From Cellulomonas sp. JH27-2 (GTDB taxonomy: Bacteria; Actinomycetota; Actinomycetes; Actinomycetales; Cellulomonadaceae), in NCBI RefSeq assembly GCF_014837175.1, contig NZ_JACYFR010000006.1:1-64000 (forward strand): 64,000 bases of DNA. The letters run 5' to 3'. This document shows, one piece after another, positions 1 through 7,611 of the stretch (within the stretch, counting starts at the first letter, position 1; every line of letters starts with the position of its first letter). The position numbers were made by a program, and so were the translations under genes. Below the pieces are notes generated by a model. That model was given only the letters and a program-made list of their open reading frames with translations, did not search any database and was not told the origin of the DNA.

Positions 1-320
1 CCGGTCCTCCCACCGGGGCGCCGGCAATTCGCATGCAAGCCACGAAGGCAGTCACGCTAGGAGTCAGACGCCCCGGTGACAGGACCCAACCACCGCTAAG
101 CGGCACCGTCACCCTGACACTGACGTCACGCTACCTCCCCGCTGACGGTGCCCGGGGGTCGGTAGGGACGCGTGGGGATCGAGCGACAGTGCGGGATGCG
201 GCCAGGGGTGGCGCTGGCGTGGCTCGTGGCGGAAGGTGGGAGACGTCAGTTCCGGCCGGCCGACGAGGCCCGCATGCGCCCGTGGCCGCCGGTTGCTCCC
301 GATCCCGGAGGTATCGCCAC
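1..320. other. 5' edge region without a supported gene
   Basis: No frame here has convincing coding character or a ribosome binding site leading into the window edge. A frame runs open into the downstream BaeRF-like gene, but its N-terminal part is arginine-rich and low in complexity, so it was not used as an extension. Only the GGAG at 307-310 serving the start at 321 is assigned. Confidence 0.5.
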
Positions 321-1511
321 ATGGATCTGCACTGGCTCAAGCCGCTGCTCGGACGTCCGGCCCCGTTCACGACCGTCTTCCTCGACGCGACCCGTGCGGA
401 GTCGGCGGGGGAGGCCGAGGCGGTCGACCGGTGGCGGGCCCTGCGGCGCTCGCTGGAGCGCGACGGGGCGTCGGCGTCGGTGCTCGACGAGATCGCCGAG
501 CTGGTCGCGGTGCCCGCGGGTCGGCGCGGCCCGCAGGGGCGCATCATCGTCGCCGATGCGGACGGCGTCGTCGTCGACCGCGTGCTGTCCGAGCCGCCCA
601 CCCACTCGGTGGCCGTGCACGGACCCATCCCGGCCCTGCTCCCGGCGATCCGCTCGGCCGACGAGGAGGTCGACGTGCTCGTCGTCGCCGCGGACCGCAC
701 GGGCGCGGACCTCACGCGCAAGACGTGCGGCGCCGGCGCCGGCCAGGCGCAGGTGGAGCACGTCGAGGGTGGGCACGACGACGTGCACAAGTCCCGCGAG
801 GGTGGCCTCGAGCGCCGGAGCCAGACCCGCGCGGAGGACTCGTGGCAGCGCAACGCTGAGCTGGTGGCCGCCGAGGTGGACCGCAAGGTGCGCGACGGCG
901 CGCCCGACCTGGTGCTGCTCACCGGGGACACGCGCGCGGTGGGGTTCGTCCGCGACGCCCTCGGCAAGGATGCGCGCGGGTTGCTCGTCGAGGCGTCCGG
1001 GGGAGGCCGCGGGGACGGGGTCAACGTCGCCGCGTTCGAGGAGAAGGTGGCCGACGCCGCCGCGCAGTTCCGGGGCAAGCGCCGTGCCGCGGTGCTGGAC
1101 CGCTTCGCGACCGCTCAGGGCCGCGGCGACAACGCCGTGACGTCGCTCGACGACGTCATCGAGGTGCTGCGGCGCGGGCAGGTGGCCGAGCTGGTGCTGG
1201 ACGTCGACGCCCTGTCGGGCAATCTCGCCGAACGTGAGCTCTGGGTGGGGCCCGGGCCGCTCGAGCTGGCGACCAGCTCCGCCGACCTGGCGGCGATCGG
1301 CGTCGACGGTGACGGTGACCGGTACACGGCCGACGTCGCGCTGGTCCGCGCGGCGCTGGGGCAGGACGCGGGTGTGACCTTCGCCGACGACGGTGCGGCC
1401 GACCTGGTCGACGGCGTCGGTGCTCTGCTGCGCTGGTCGGACGAGTCGACGCCGAGCGAGGCGGTCCCGAGCCAGTCCGCCGACCAGGCCCGCCTGCGCA
1501 CGGTCGTCTGA
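321..1511 (+). CDS. BaeRF2/Rv2629-like protein (bacterial eRF1-fold family)
   Basis: This 396-residue soluble protein resembles mycobacterial Rv2629 and the bacterial eRF1-like (BaeRF2/Vms1-related) family. The N-terminus (MDLHWLKPLLGRPAPFTTVF) is followed by a DATR segment typical of the family. A second alpha/beta domain near residues 170-290 contains a DLVLLTGDTRAVGFVRDAL stretch, and the C-terminal third is acidic. Family members have been linked by fold to peptidyl-tRNA or translation-termination factors, but the biochemical role in bacteria is not settled. ATG 321 is preferred because GGAG at 307-310 lies just upstream and the family-like sequence begins there; an in-frame upstream extension is arginine-rich and unlikely. 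It appears monocistronic. Family assignment is from pattern recognition only. Confidence 0.7.
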   Translation: MDLHWLKPLLGRPAPFTTVFLDATRAESAGEAEAVDRWRALRRSLERDGASASVLDEIAELVAVPAGRRGPQGRIIVADADGVVVDRVLSEPPTHSVAVHGPIPALLPAIRSADEEVDVLVVAADRTGADLTRKTCGAGAGQAQVEHVEGGHDDVHKSREGGLERRSQTRAEDSWQRNAELVAAEVDRKVRDGAPDLVLLTGDTRAVGFVRDALGKDARGLLVEASGGGRGDGVNVAAFEEKVADAAAQFRGKRRAAVLDRFATAQGRGDNAVTSLDDVIEVLRRGQVAELVLDVDALSGNLAERELWVGPGPLELATSSADLAAIGVDGDGDRYTADVALVRAALGQDAGVTFADDGAADLVDGVGALLRWSDESTPSEAVPSQSADQARLRTVV

Positions 1512-1570
1512 CCGACGAGTGGGCCCGGTCGTCACCGACGACGCCGACCGATCGTCGGTTGCCTTCGGTG

Positions 1571-1633
1571 GGTAGTCGACCTCCCGCGAGGTGGTCGGTT
1601 GCAACCGACTACCTCGCGGGTAACCCGACTACC
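1571..1633. repeat. Nested long palindrome upstream of the ArsR operon
   Basis: Positions 1583-1620 form a 38-bp palindrome without a loop. Its left half CCCGCGAGGTGGTCGGTTG mirrors the right half with a single G/T mismatch. Outer arms GGTAGTCG (1571-1578) and CGACTACC (1626-1633) are also complementary. The centre is GTCGGTTGCAACCGAC, which shares the GTTGC/GCAAC half-sites of the two operators downstream. It could be a strong cruciform, an intrinsic terminator for the upstream gene (no T-tract), or an extra regulator site. Confidence 0.7.
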
Positions 1634-1655
1634 GGCTGGCCGATGGTCGTCATAT

Positions 1656-1670
1656 GCAACCAAGGGTTGC
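1656..1670. promoter_or_regulatory. Operator O1 for the ArsR-family regulator
   Basis: The inverted repeat GCAAC-CAAGG-GTTGC overlaps a likely -35 element (TTGCGC, 1667-1672). It has the same half-sites and 5-bp spacing as O2 at 1701-1715. Autoregulation by the ArsR gene of this operon is inferred. Confidence 0.6.
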
Positions 1671-1695
1671 GCATCGCGCGAACCGGGCGTAGGTT
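1667..1695 (+). promoter_or_regulatory. Promoter of the SRPBCC-ArsR-SRPBCC operon
   Basis: A -35 TTGCGC (1667-1672) is separated by 17 bp from a -10 TAGGTT (1690-1695). The predicted transcription start, near 1702, falls inside operator O2. Confidence 0.55.
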
Positions 1696-1700
1696 GATCC

Positions 1701-1715
1701 GCAACCAAACGTTGC
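1701..1715. promoter_or_regulatory. Operator O2 for the ArsR-family regulator
   Basis: The inverted repeat GCAAC-CAAAC-GTTGC sits at the predicted transcription start. It begins 45 bp downstream of the start of O1, so O1 and O2 bracket the -10 box. A repressor bound at both would occlude RNA polymerase. Confidence 0.6.
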
Positions 1716-1731
1716 GGAAAGCGAGAGCCTC

Positions 1732-2178
1732 ATGGAGTTCGGCAGCATCGAGCGAGAGATCCACGTCGACGCGTCACCGGAGATCGTCTTCGAGGTCGTC
1801 ACCTCACCGGAGCACATCCGGGAGTGGTGGAACGGGGCGGAGACCGACGTGTCCGCGACGCCGGGGAACGAGGCCGAGATCGCGTGGGCGCGGGCGACCG
1901 CCGACGAGCACGTCCAGCGGCTCACCGTGGTTCGGGCCGACCCGCCGCAGGTCTTCTCCTTCCGGTGGGTGGCTGACGAGTCGGGGTCGCTGCTCGTGAC
2001 GTTCGAGCTGACCCCGTCCGGGTCGGGCACTCTGCTGCGGATGACCGAGACCGGCTTCCGGGAGAAGGGCTGGGAGGCCGCGGTCCTCGAGGCGGCATAC
2101 GCGGACCACGTCCGCGGGTGGGACGTCTTCGTGCCGAACATTGCCGAGTACACCCAGCGACTGGTCGCCTCGCGATGA
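1732..2178 (+). CDS. SRPBCC (AHSA1-like) domain protein
   Basis: This 148-residue START/Bet v1-like protein belongs to the Activator-of-Hsp90 ATPase (AHSA1) superfamily. Typical elements are the N-terminal IEREIHVDASPEIVFEVVTS strand-helix, REWWNG near residues 30-35, and the C-terminal GWEAAVLEAAYADHVRGWD helix. Such proteins have a hydrophobic ligand cavity, and most bacterial ones have no known ligand. It is the first gene of an operon; its stop overlaps the start of the ArsR regulator gene (ATGA). The coupling of an ArsR-type HTH with AHSA1 proteins is common in actinobacteria. The start is ATG 1732, about 30 nt after the predicted transcription start. Confidence 0.85.
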   Translation: MEFGSIEREIHVDASPEIVFEVVTSPEHIREWWNGAETDVSATPGNEAEIAWARATADEHVQRLTVVRADPPQVFSFRWVADESGSLLVTFELTPSGSGTLLRMTETGFREKGWEAAVLEAAYADHVRGWDVFVPNIAEYTQRLVASR

Positions 2179-2528
2179 GCGCCGTGCGCGTCGGCGACGC
2201 CGACGACGACGACCTGTGGTCGGCGATCGGCGACCCGACCCGCCGACGCATGCTGGACCTGCTCCTGGCCGGCCCGGGCACGGCGACCGCGCTGAGCGAA
2301 CGCCTGCCGGTCACCCGGCAGGCCGTCGCCAAGCACCTCGCGGTGCTCGACCGGGTCGGTCTCGTGCGCGGCACGCCCGTCGGGCGTGAGCGACGCTACG
2401 AGGTGGACCAGGCGCAGCTGGAGCGCGCGGTCGCCCAGCTCGCCGACGTGGGCGCCACGTGGGACGCCCGCCTGCAGCGCATCAAGCGGATCGCCGAGGC
2501 GATCGCACGCAAGCACACGACCGACTGA
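2175..2528 (+). CDS. ArsR-family winged-helix transcriptional regulator
   Basis: This is a 117-residue ArsR/SmtB-type regulator. It has the typical start DDLWSAIGDPTRRRMLDLLL, then the recognition helix region LSERLPVTRQAVAKHLAVLD (about residues 43-62) and the wing (ERRYEVD). The cysteine and histidine metal-binding pairs of ArsR or SmtB are not seen, so it is probably a small-molecule sensor or a member of the HTH group paired with SRPBCC proteins. It overlaps the upstream SRPBCC gene by 4 nt and is followed by a second SRPBCC gene 22 nt later. Twin GCAAC-N5-GTTGC operators in the operon promoter are its likely target. Confidence 0.9.
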   Translation: MSAVRVGDADDDDLWSAIGDPTRRRMLDLLLAGPGTATALSERLPVTRQAVAKHLAVLDRVGLVRGTPVGRERRYEVDQAQLERAVAQLADVGATWDARLQRIKRIAEAIARKHTTD

Positions 2529-2550
2529 CACGAGGGACGAGGGGATCACG

Positions 2551-2988
2551 ATGGTGGACATCCTGCACAGGATCGGCGTCGAGGACGCGACGCCCGACCA
2601 GGTCTATGCGGCGCTGACGACGGTCGATGGGCTCGCGGGCTGGTGGACGACCGACACCCGGGAGGTGGACGGCGTGCTGCAGTTCAGGTTCGGCCCTCCG
2701 GGCGGCTTCGACATGGCCGTGCTGGAGCAGGTCCCGGGCAAGCTGGTCCGCTGGGAGGTCGTCGACGGGCCGGCCGAGTGGATCGGGACGACGGTGCGGT
2801 TCGACCTCACTCAGAGCGACGGATTCACGATCGTGCTGTTCGCGCACGAGGGCTGGGCCGAACCCGTCGAGTTCATGTACCACTGCAGCACCAAGTGGGC
2901 GACGTTCCTGGTCAGCCTCAAGCAGCTCGTCGAGACGGGGCGCGGCGCCCCGGCCCCCGACGACCTGCAGATCTCCGACTGGCACTAG
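2551..2988 (+). CDS. SRPBCC (AHSA1-like) domain protein
   Basis: This is a 145-residue Bet v1-like protein and the second SRPBCC of the operon. Family hallmarks are the N-terminal strand IGVEDATPDQVYAALTTVDG, the following AGWWT motif, and a C-terminal helix in CSTKWATFLVSLKQLVETG. It is only distantly similar to the first SRPBCC gene product, so the two are unlikely to be a recent duplication. The start is ATG 2551 with GAGG upstream (about 2540). It converges with the acyl-CoA synthetase gene, leaving about 10 nt between the stops. The ligand is unknown. Confidence 0.85.
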   Translation: MVDILHRIGVEDATPDQVYAALTTVDGLAGWWTTDTREVDGVLQFRFGPPGGFDMAVLEQVPGKLVRWEVVDGPAEWIGTTVRFDLTQSDGFTIVLFAHEGWAEPVEFMYHCSTKWATFLVSLKQLVETGRGAPAPDDLQISDWH

Positions 2989-2998
2989 GGCCGGGTCG

Positions 2999-4804
2999 TC
3001 ACTGCTCCCTCGTGTCCACGTACAGCTCGTCGATGTCGTCGGCGAAGTCCTTGAGCACCAGGGCGCGCTTCACCTTGAGCGACGGGGTCAGGTAGCCGTT
3101 GGCTTCGGTGAAGTCGGTGGGCAGCACGCGGATCTTGCGGATGGACTCGGCGCGGGAGACGGCCTCGTTGGCGCGCTCGACGGCTCGATCCAGGGCGGCG
3201 AGCACCTCGCGGTCGCGGCCCGCGGCCACGACGTCCATCGCGGGCAGACCGTGGTTGCGCAACCAGCCGGGCAGCATCTCCGCGTCGAGAGTGACGAGCG
3301 CGCCGATGAACGGCCGCTGGTCGCCGACCACCACCACCTGGCTGACGATCGGGTGGCCGCGCAGCCGGTCCTCGAGCTCGGCGGGGGCGACGTTCTTGCC
3401 GCCGGCCGTGACGATGAGCTCCTTGCTGCGGCCGGTGATGCGCAGGTAGCCGTCGTCGTCGAGCGTCCCGACGTCGCCGGTGTCGAACCACCCGTCGACG
3501 AGCGCCTGCGCGGTCGCCTCGGAGTTGTGCCGGTAGCCCCGGAACACGTGCGGGCCCTTGACCCAGATCTCGCCGTCGTCGTCGACTCGCAGCGACGTGC
3601 CCGGGAACGCCGGTCCGACGGTGCCGACCTTCGTCAGCCCCGGCCGGTTGACGCTCGTCGGCGCCGTCGTCTCCGTCAGGCCGTAGCCCTCCAGCACCCG
3701 CACGCCGATGCCGCGGTAGAAGTGACCCAACCGGTCGCCGAGCGGCGCGCCGCCGGAGACGGCCCAGTCGCACTGGCCGCCCAGCGCGGCGCGTAGCTTG
3801 GCGTAGACGAGGCGTGAGGCGAGGGCGTGCTGCGCCTTCAGCGCCGCGCTCGGCCCGGACGGCTCGTCGAGCGCGCGCGAGTACGTGATCGCGACCTTCG
3901 CCGCCCACCGGAAGACCCGCAGCTTCGCGCCGGACCCCGCGGTCTGCTCGGCCGAGTTGTAGACCTTCTCGAACACGCGGGGCACCGCGAGCAGGTAGGT
4001 GGGCCGGAACGAGCCGAGGTCCGCGACCAGGTGGCGGGCGTCGGGCGCGTGGCCCAGGACGGCGCCGGACGGGACGCACAGGACCTGCAGGAACCGCGCG
4101 AACACGTGCGCGAGCGGCATGAACATGAGGGTCCGTGCGCCGGGGACGGCGCACACCTCACCCAGCCCGTCCACGGCGTTGAGGGCGAGCGCGACGAAGT
4201 TGCCGTGGGTGAGCTCGACGCCCTTTGGCCGTCCCGTGGTGCCCGACGTGTAGATGACGGTGGCCAGGTCGTCCATGCCGGTCGCCGTGCTGCGGCGGTC
4301 TATCTCCGCGTCAGAGACGTCGGTGCCGTCCGCCACGAGCGTGTCGAGCGCGCCGTCGTCGATGAGCAGGACGTCGGCCAGGCCCGGCAGGTCGCCGCGG
4401 ACGCGGTCGACGACGGCGGCGTGCGCCCCGGTCTCGACGACGAGCAGCCGGAAGCCGGTGTCCGAACCGATCCAGCGCACCTGCTCCGAGGAGTCGGTCT
4501 CGTAGATCGGCACGCCCACGGCGCCGGCCGCCCAGATCGCGAAGTCGAGCACGGTCCACTCGAACCGGGTGCGGGACATGATCCCGACCCGGTCGCCGGG
4601 GGCGATGCCGCGCGCGACCAGCCCCTTGGCGACGGCCGTCACCTGGTCGACGAACTGCGTCACCGTCACCGGCACCCAGTCGTCCCCGACGTGCCGCTCC
4701 GCGAACACCCCGTCGGGGTCGCGGGCCAGCCGCGCGGCCAGGAGACCCGGGATGCTGTCGTCGGGGTCCGTCGTCACGGTGCTCGCCGAGGTGAACTCAC
4801 GCAT
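2999..4804 (-). CDS. Long-chain fatty acid-CoA ligase, FadD15-like
   Basis: This 601-residue AMP-forming acyl-CoA synthetase activates fatty acids with ATP and CoA. The P-loop-like YTSGTTGRPKGVELTHGN is near residue 190. Further motifs are EGYGLTETTAP (A5), GWFDTGDVGTLDDDGYL (A7), ITGRSKELIVTAGGKNVAP (A8 hinge) and the C-terminal lysine region (LTPSLKVKR). Length and order fit the FadD15 class of actinobacteria, used in lipid activation. The ATG at 4804 lies 6 nt after a -10-like TAGGGT (minus strand, 4811-4816), so the transcript is probably leaderless. No partner genes adjoin it; valS follows upstream on the same strand about 50 nt away. Confidence 0.9.
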   Translation of the reverse strand: MREFTSASTVTTDPDDSIPGLLAARLARDPDGVFAERHVGDDWVPVTVTQFVDQVTAVAKGLVARGIAPGDRVGIMSRTRFEWTVLDFAIWAAGAVGVPIYETDSSEQVRWIGSDTGFRLLVVETGAHAAVVDRVRGDLPGLADVLLIDDGALDTLVADGTDVSDAEIDRRSTATGMDDLATVIYTSGTTGRPKGVELTHGNFVALALNAVDGLGEVCAVPGARTLMFMPLAHVFARFLQVLCVPSGAVLGHAPDARHLVADLGSFRPTYLLAVPRVFEKVYNSAEQTAGSGAKLRVFRWAAKVAITYSRALDEPSGPSAALKAQHALASRLVYAKLRAALGGQCDWAVSGGAPLGDRLGHFYRGIGVRVLEGYGLTETTAPTSVNRPGLTKVGTVGPAFPGTSLRVDDDGEIWVKGPHVFRGYRHNSEATAQALVDGWFDTGDVGTLDDDGYLRITGRSKELIVTAGGKNVAPAELEDRLRGHPIVSQVVVVGDQRPFIGALVTLDAEMLPGWLRNHGLPAMDVVAAGRDREVLAALDRAVERANEAVSRAESIRKIRVLPTDFTEANGYLTPSLKVKRALVLKDFADDIDELYVDTREQ

Positions 4805-4810
4805 GGCTCG

Positions 4811-4816
4811 ACCCTA
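4811..4816 (-). promoter_or_regulatory. -10 box of a leaderless transcript (acyl-CoA synthetase)
   Basis: Minus-strand TAGGGT is followed by 6 nt and then the ATG, with no ribosome binding site in between. Confidence 0.5.
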
Positions 4817-4855
4817 GCGGCGCGCGCGACACCACCGGGTGAGCCGCGCGTGACG

Positions 4856-7483
4856 TCAGCCGCGCGTGACGGGTTCGCCCAGCTCGGCGTCGCGCGCGAC
4901 GACCGCGTCGGTCGGGACCGAGGCGATCTCCAGGAAGCCCGTGGCGCGCCCGGCGGCGCGCACGTCGTCGAGGGCGAGCTCGACGTTCGCGACGAGCGCC
5001 GCGGGCACCTCGAGCGTGGCCCGGACGATCTCCGTCTTCATCGAGACCTTGGCCTCCGACTTGACCTTGCGCAGAGCGGCGAGAGCGGCGCCGGCTGCAC
5101 CCACGATGCCCGCGTCCGTGTCCCCGGCCGCGGCGCGCAGCGGCTCCGCGACGGGCCACGGCGCGCGGTGCACCGAACCCACACGCCACCACGACCAGAC
5201 CTCCTCGGTCGCGAACGGGATCACGGGCGCGAACAGGCGCAGCAGCGTGTCGAGCGCGATGCCGAGCGCGGCGCGCGCCGAGTCGGCGCCCGCGCCCTCG
5301 CCGTACGCGCGGTCCTTGACCAGCTCGAGGTAGTCGTCGCAGAACGTCCAGAAGAACGTCTCGGTGAGCTCGAGAGCACGCGTGTGGTCGTAGGCCTCGA
5401 GCGCGGCGGTGGCGCGGTCGACGACGTCGGCCAGGCCGGCCAGCATCGCGCGGTCGAGCGGGACGGACACCAGGGTGGGGTCGAGCTGGACCTCGCCGAA
5501 CGACAGCGCGAACTTGCTCGCGTTGAGCACCTTGATCGCCAGGCGGCGGCCGATCTTCATCTGTCCGACCTCGAACGCGGCGTCCGTCCCCAGCCGCGCG
5601 GAGGCTGCCCAGTACCGGACGGCGTCGGAGCCGTGCTCCTCGAGCAGGCCCATGGGCGTGACGACGTTGCCCTTGGACTTGCTCATCTTCTTGCGGTCGG
5701 GGTCCAGGATCCAGCCGCTGATGGCCGCGTCGGACCAGGGCAGGTTCCCGTGCTCGAGGTGCGAGCGGACCACGGTCGAGAAGAGCCAGGTGCGGATGAT
5801 GTCCTGGCCCTGGGGCCGCAGGTCCATCGGGAACACGCGCTCGAACAGGTCGGGGTCCGTGCGCCAGCCGCCCGCGATCTGCGGCGACAGCGACGACGTG
5901 GCCCACGTGTCCATGACGTCCGGGTCGCCGACGAACCCGCCGGGCACGCCGCGCTGGTCGGCGGTGTAGCCGGCCGGGGTCTCCGACGACGGGTCGACGG
6001 GGAGCTGGTCCTCCGTCGGCAGGATCGGGTTCTCGTGGTCGGGCTCGCCGTCGGCGTCCAGCGGGTACCAGACCGGGAACGGCACGCCGAAGAACCGCTG
6101 CCGGCTGATGAGCCAGTCGCCGTTGAGGCCACCGACCCAGTTCTCGTACCGGACCTGCATGAACTCGGGGTGGAAGCCCAGCTCGGCGCCGCGGGCGAGC
6201 AGCGCCTCGCGCAGGGCCTCGTCGCGACCGCCGTTGCGGATGTACCACTGCCGGCTGGTCACGATCTCGAGGGGCTTGTCGCCCTTCTCGTAGAAGTTGG
6301 CCTTGCGCTGGGTCTTGGTGGGCTCGCCGTCCAGGTCGCCCGACTCGCGCAGCGCCGCCACGACGAGCTCGCGCGCGGAGAACGTGGTCTTGCCGGCCAG
6401 CTCGCCGTACAGCGCGCGCCCGGCGTCGGTGGTCAGCCACTCGGGGACGTCGGACAGCAGGCGGCCGTTGCGTCCGATGACGCCGCGCGTCGGCAGCTGC
6501 AGCTCGCGCCACCACTGCACGTCGGTCAGGTCACCGAACGTGCAGCACATGGCGATGCCGGCGCCCTTGTCCATCTCCGCACCGGGGTGGGCCAGGACGG
6601 GCAGCTCCACGCCGAACAGCGGCGACGTCACGGTGGTGCCGAACAGGTGCTGGTAGCGCTCGTCGTCCGGGTGCGCGATGAGCGCGACGCAGGCGGGCAG
6701 CAGCTCGGGGCGCGTCGTCTCGATGTACACGGGGCCGTCGGCGCCGTGGAAGGCAACCCGGTGGTACGCGCCCGGGTAATCGCGGGCCTCGAGCTCGGCC
6801 TGCGCGACGGCCGTCTGGAACGTGACGTCCCACAGCCCGGGCGCCTCGGCCTGGTAGGCCTCGCCGCGCGCGAGGTTGCGCAGGAACGCCTGCTGGGCGA
6901 CGGCGCGGGAGTCGGCGGAGACGGTCTGGTAGGTCTTCGACCAGTCGACGGACAGGCCCAGGCGTCGCCACAGCGTCTCGAACTGGCGCTCGTCGTCGAC
7001 CGTCAGGCGCTCGCACAGCTCGACGAAGTTGCGCCGGCTGACCGGCACCTGGTCGCCCGCCTTGGCGCTCTTGCCGTCGCCGCCCTCGAACGGGGGCGTG
7101 AAGTCGGGGACGTACGGCAACGAGGGGTCGCAGCGCACACCGAAGTAGTTCTGCACCCGGCGCTCGGTGGGCAGGCCGTTGTCGTCCCAGCCCATCGGGT
7201 AGAACACCTCGGCCCCGCGCATGCGGCGGTAGCGCGCCACCACGTCGGTGTGCGTGTAGGAGAAGACGTGCCCGACGTGCAGCGACCCGCTGACCGTGGG
7301 CGGCGGGGTGTCGATCGAGTACACCTGCTCGCGGGTCTTGGTGCGGTCGAACCCGTACAGGTCCTGCTCGGTCCACGCGGCGTTCCAGCGCTCCTCGACC
7401 CCGTCCAGCGAGACCCGGTCCGGTACCTGGCGCGCGCCGGCGGCGGTCGCGGTGGTCACGGGCTGCGGGTTCTGGTCAGTCAT
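4856..7483 (-). CDS. valS: Valyl-tRNA synthetase
   Basis: This 875-residue class I aminoacyl-tRNA synthetase charges tRNA-Val. The HIGH-type motif is PPPTVSGSLHVGHVFSYTHT near residue 50. The editing (CP1) domain contains the THR-rich ETTRPELLPACVALIAHPDD. The KMSKS loop is DRKKMSKSKGNVVTPMGLL. The C-terminus lacks a long coiled coil, giving the shorter form found in many Micrococcales. ATG 7483 is preferred over an upstream in-frame start because GGAGGA (minus strand, about 7491-7497) precedes it at good spacing. It is transcribed divergently from the Pls-like gene. No T-box was seen upstream, unlike ileS in this window. Confidence 0.95.
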   Translation of the reverse strand: MTDQNPQPVTTATAAGARQVPDRVSLDGVEERWNAAWTEQDLYGFDRTKTREQVYSIDTPPPTVSGSLHVGHVFSYTHTDVVARYRRMRGAEVFYPMGWDDNGLPTERRVQNYFGVRCDPSLPYVPDFTPPFEGGDGKSAKAGDQVPVSRRNFVELCERLTVDDERQFETLWRRLGLSVDWSKTYQTVSADSRAVAQQAFLRNLARGEAYQAEAPGLWDVTFQTAVAQAELEARDYPGAYHRVAFHGADGPVYIETTRPELLPACVALIAHPDDERYQHLFGTTVTSPLFGVELPVLAHPGAEMDKGAGIAMCCTFGDLTDVQWWRELQLPTRGVIGRNGRLLSDVPEWLTTDAGRALYGELAGKTTFSARELVVAALRESGDLDGEPTKTQRKANFYEKGDKPLEIVTSRQWYIRNGGRDEALREALLARGAELGFHPEFMQVRYENWVGGLNGDWLISRQRFFGVPFPVWYPLDADGEPDHENPILPTEDQLPVDPSSETPAGYTADQRGVPGGFVGDPDVMDTWATSSLSPQIAGGWRTDPDLFERVFPMDLRPQGQDIIRTWLFSTVVRSHLEHGNLPWSDAAISGWILDPDRKKMSKSKGNVVTPMGLLEEHGSDAVRYWAASARLGTDAAFEVGQMKIGRRLAIKVLNASKFALSFGEVQLDPTLVSVPLDRAMLAGLADVVDRATAALEAYDHTRALELTETFFWTFCDDYLELVKDRAYGEGAGADSARAALGIALDTLLRLFAPVIPFATEEVWSWWRVGSVHRAPWPVAEPLRAAAGDTDAGIVGAAGAALAALRKVKSEAKVSMKTEIVRATLEVPAALVANVELALDDVRAAGRATGFLEIASVPTDAVVARDAELGEPVTRG

Positions 7484-7611
7484 ACGCTCATCCTCCCAGA
7501 TGAGCGCCCGTCCCCGGACATGCGTTCCACGTCCGGCGAACGTTGGTCGACGCATCGGTGAACAGGTGGACCATCGGCGCAGGTGACGTCCCGAGACTGG
7601 GAGAGTGGGCC

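Noticed and set aside
3827..7561. A very long open frame on the plus strand opposite the acyl-CoA synthetase and valS
   Set aside because: It is an antisense shadow produced by high GC; the minus-strand frames carry full synthetase motifs.
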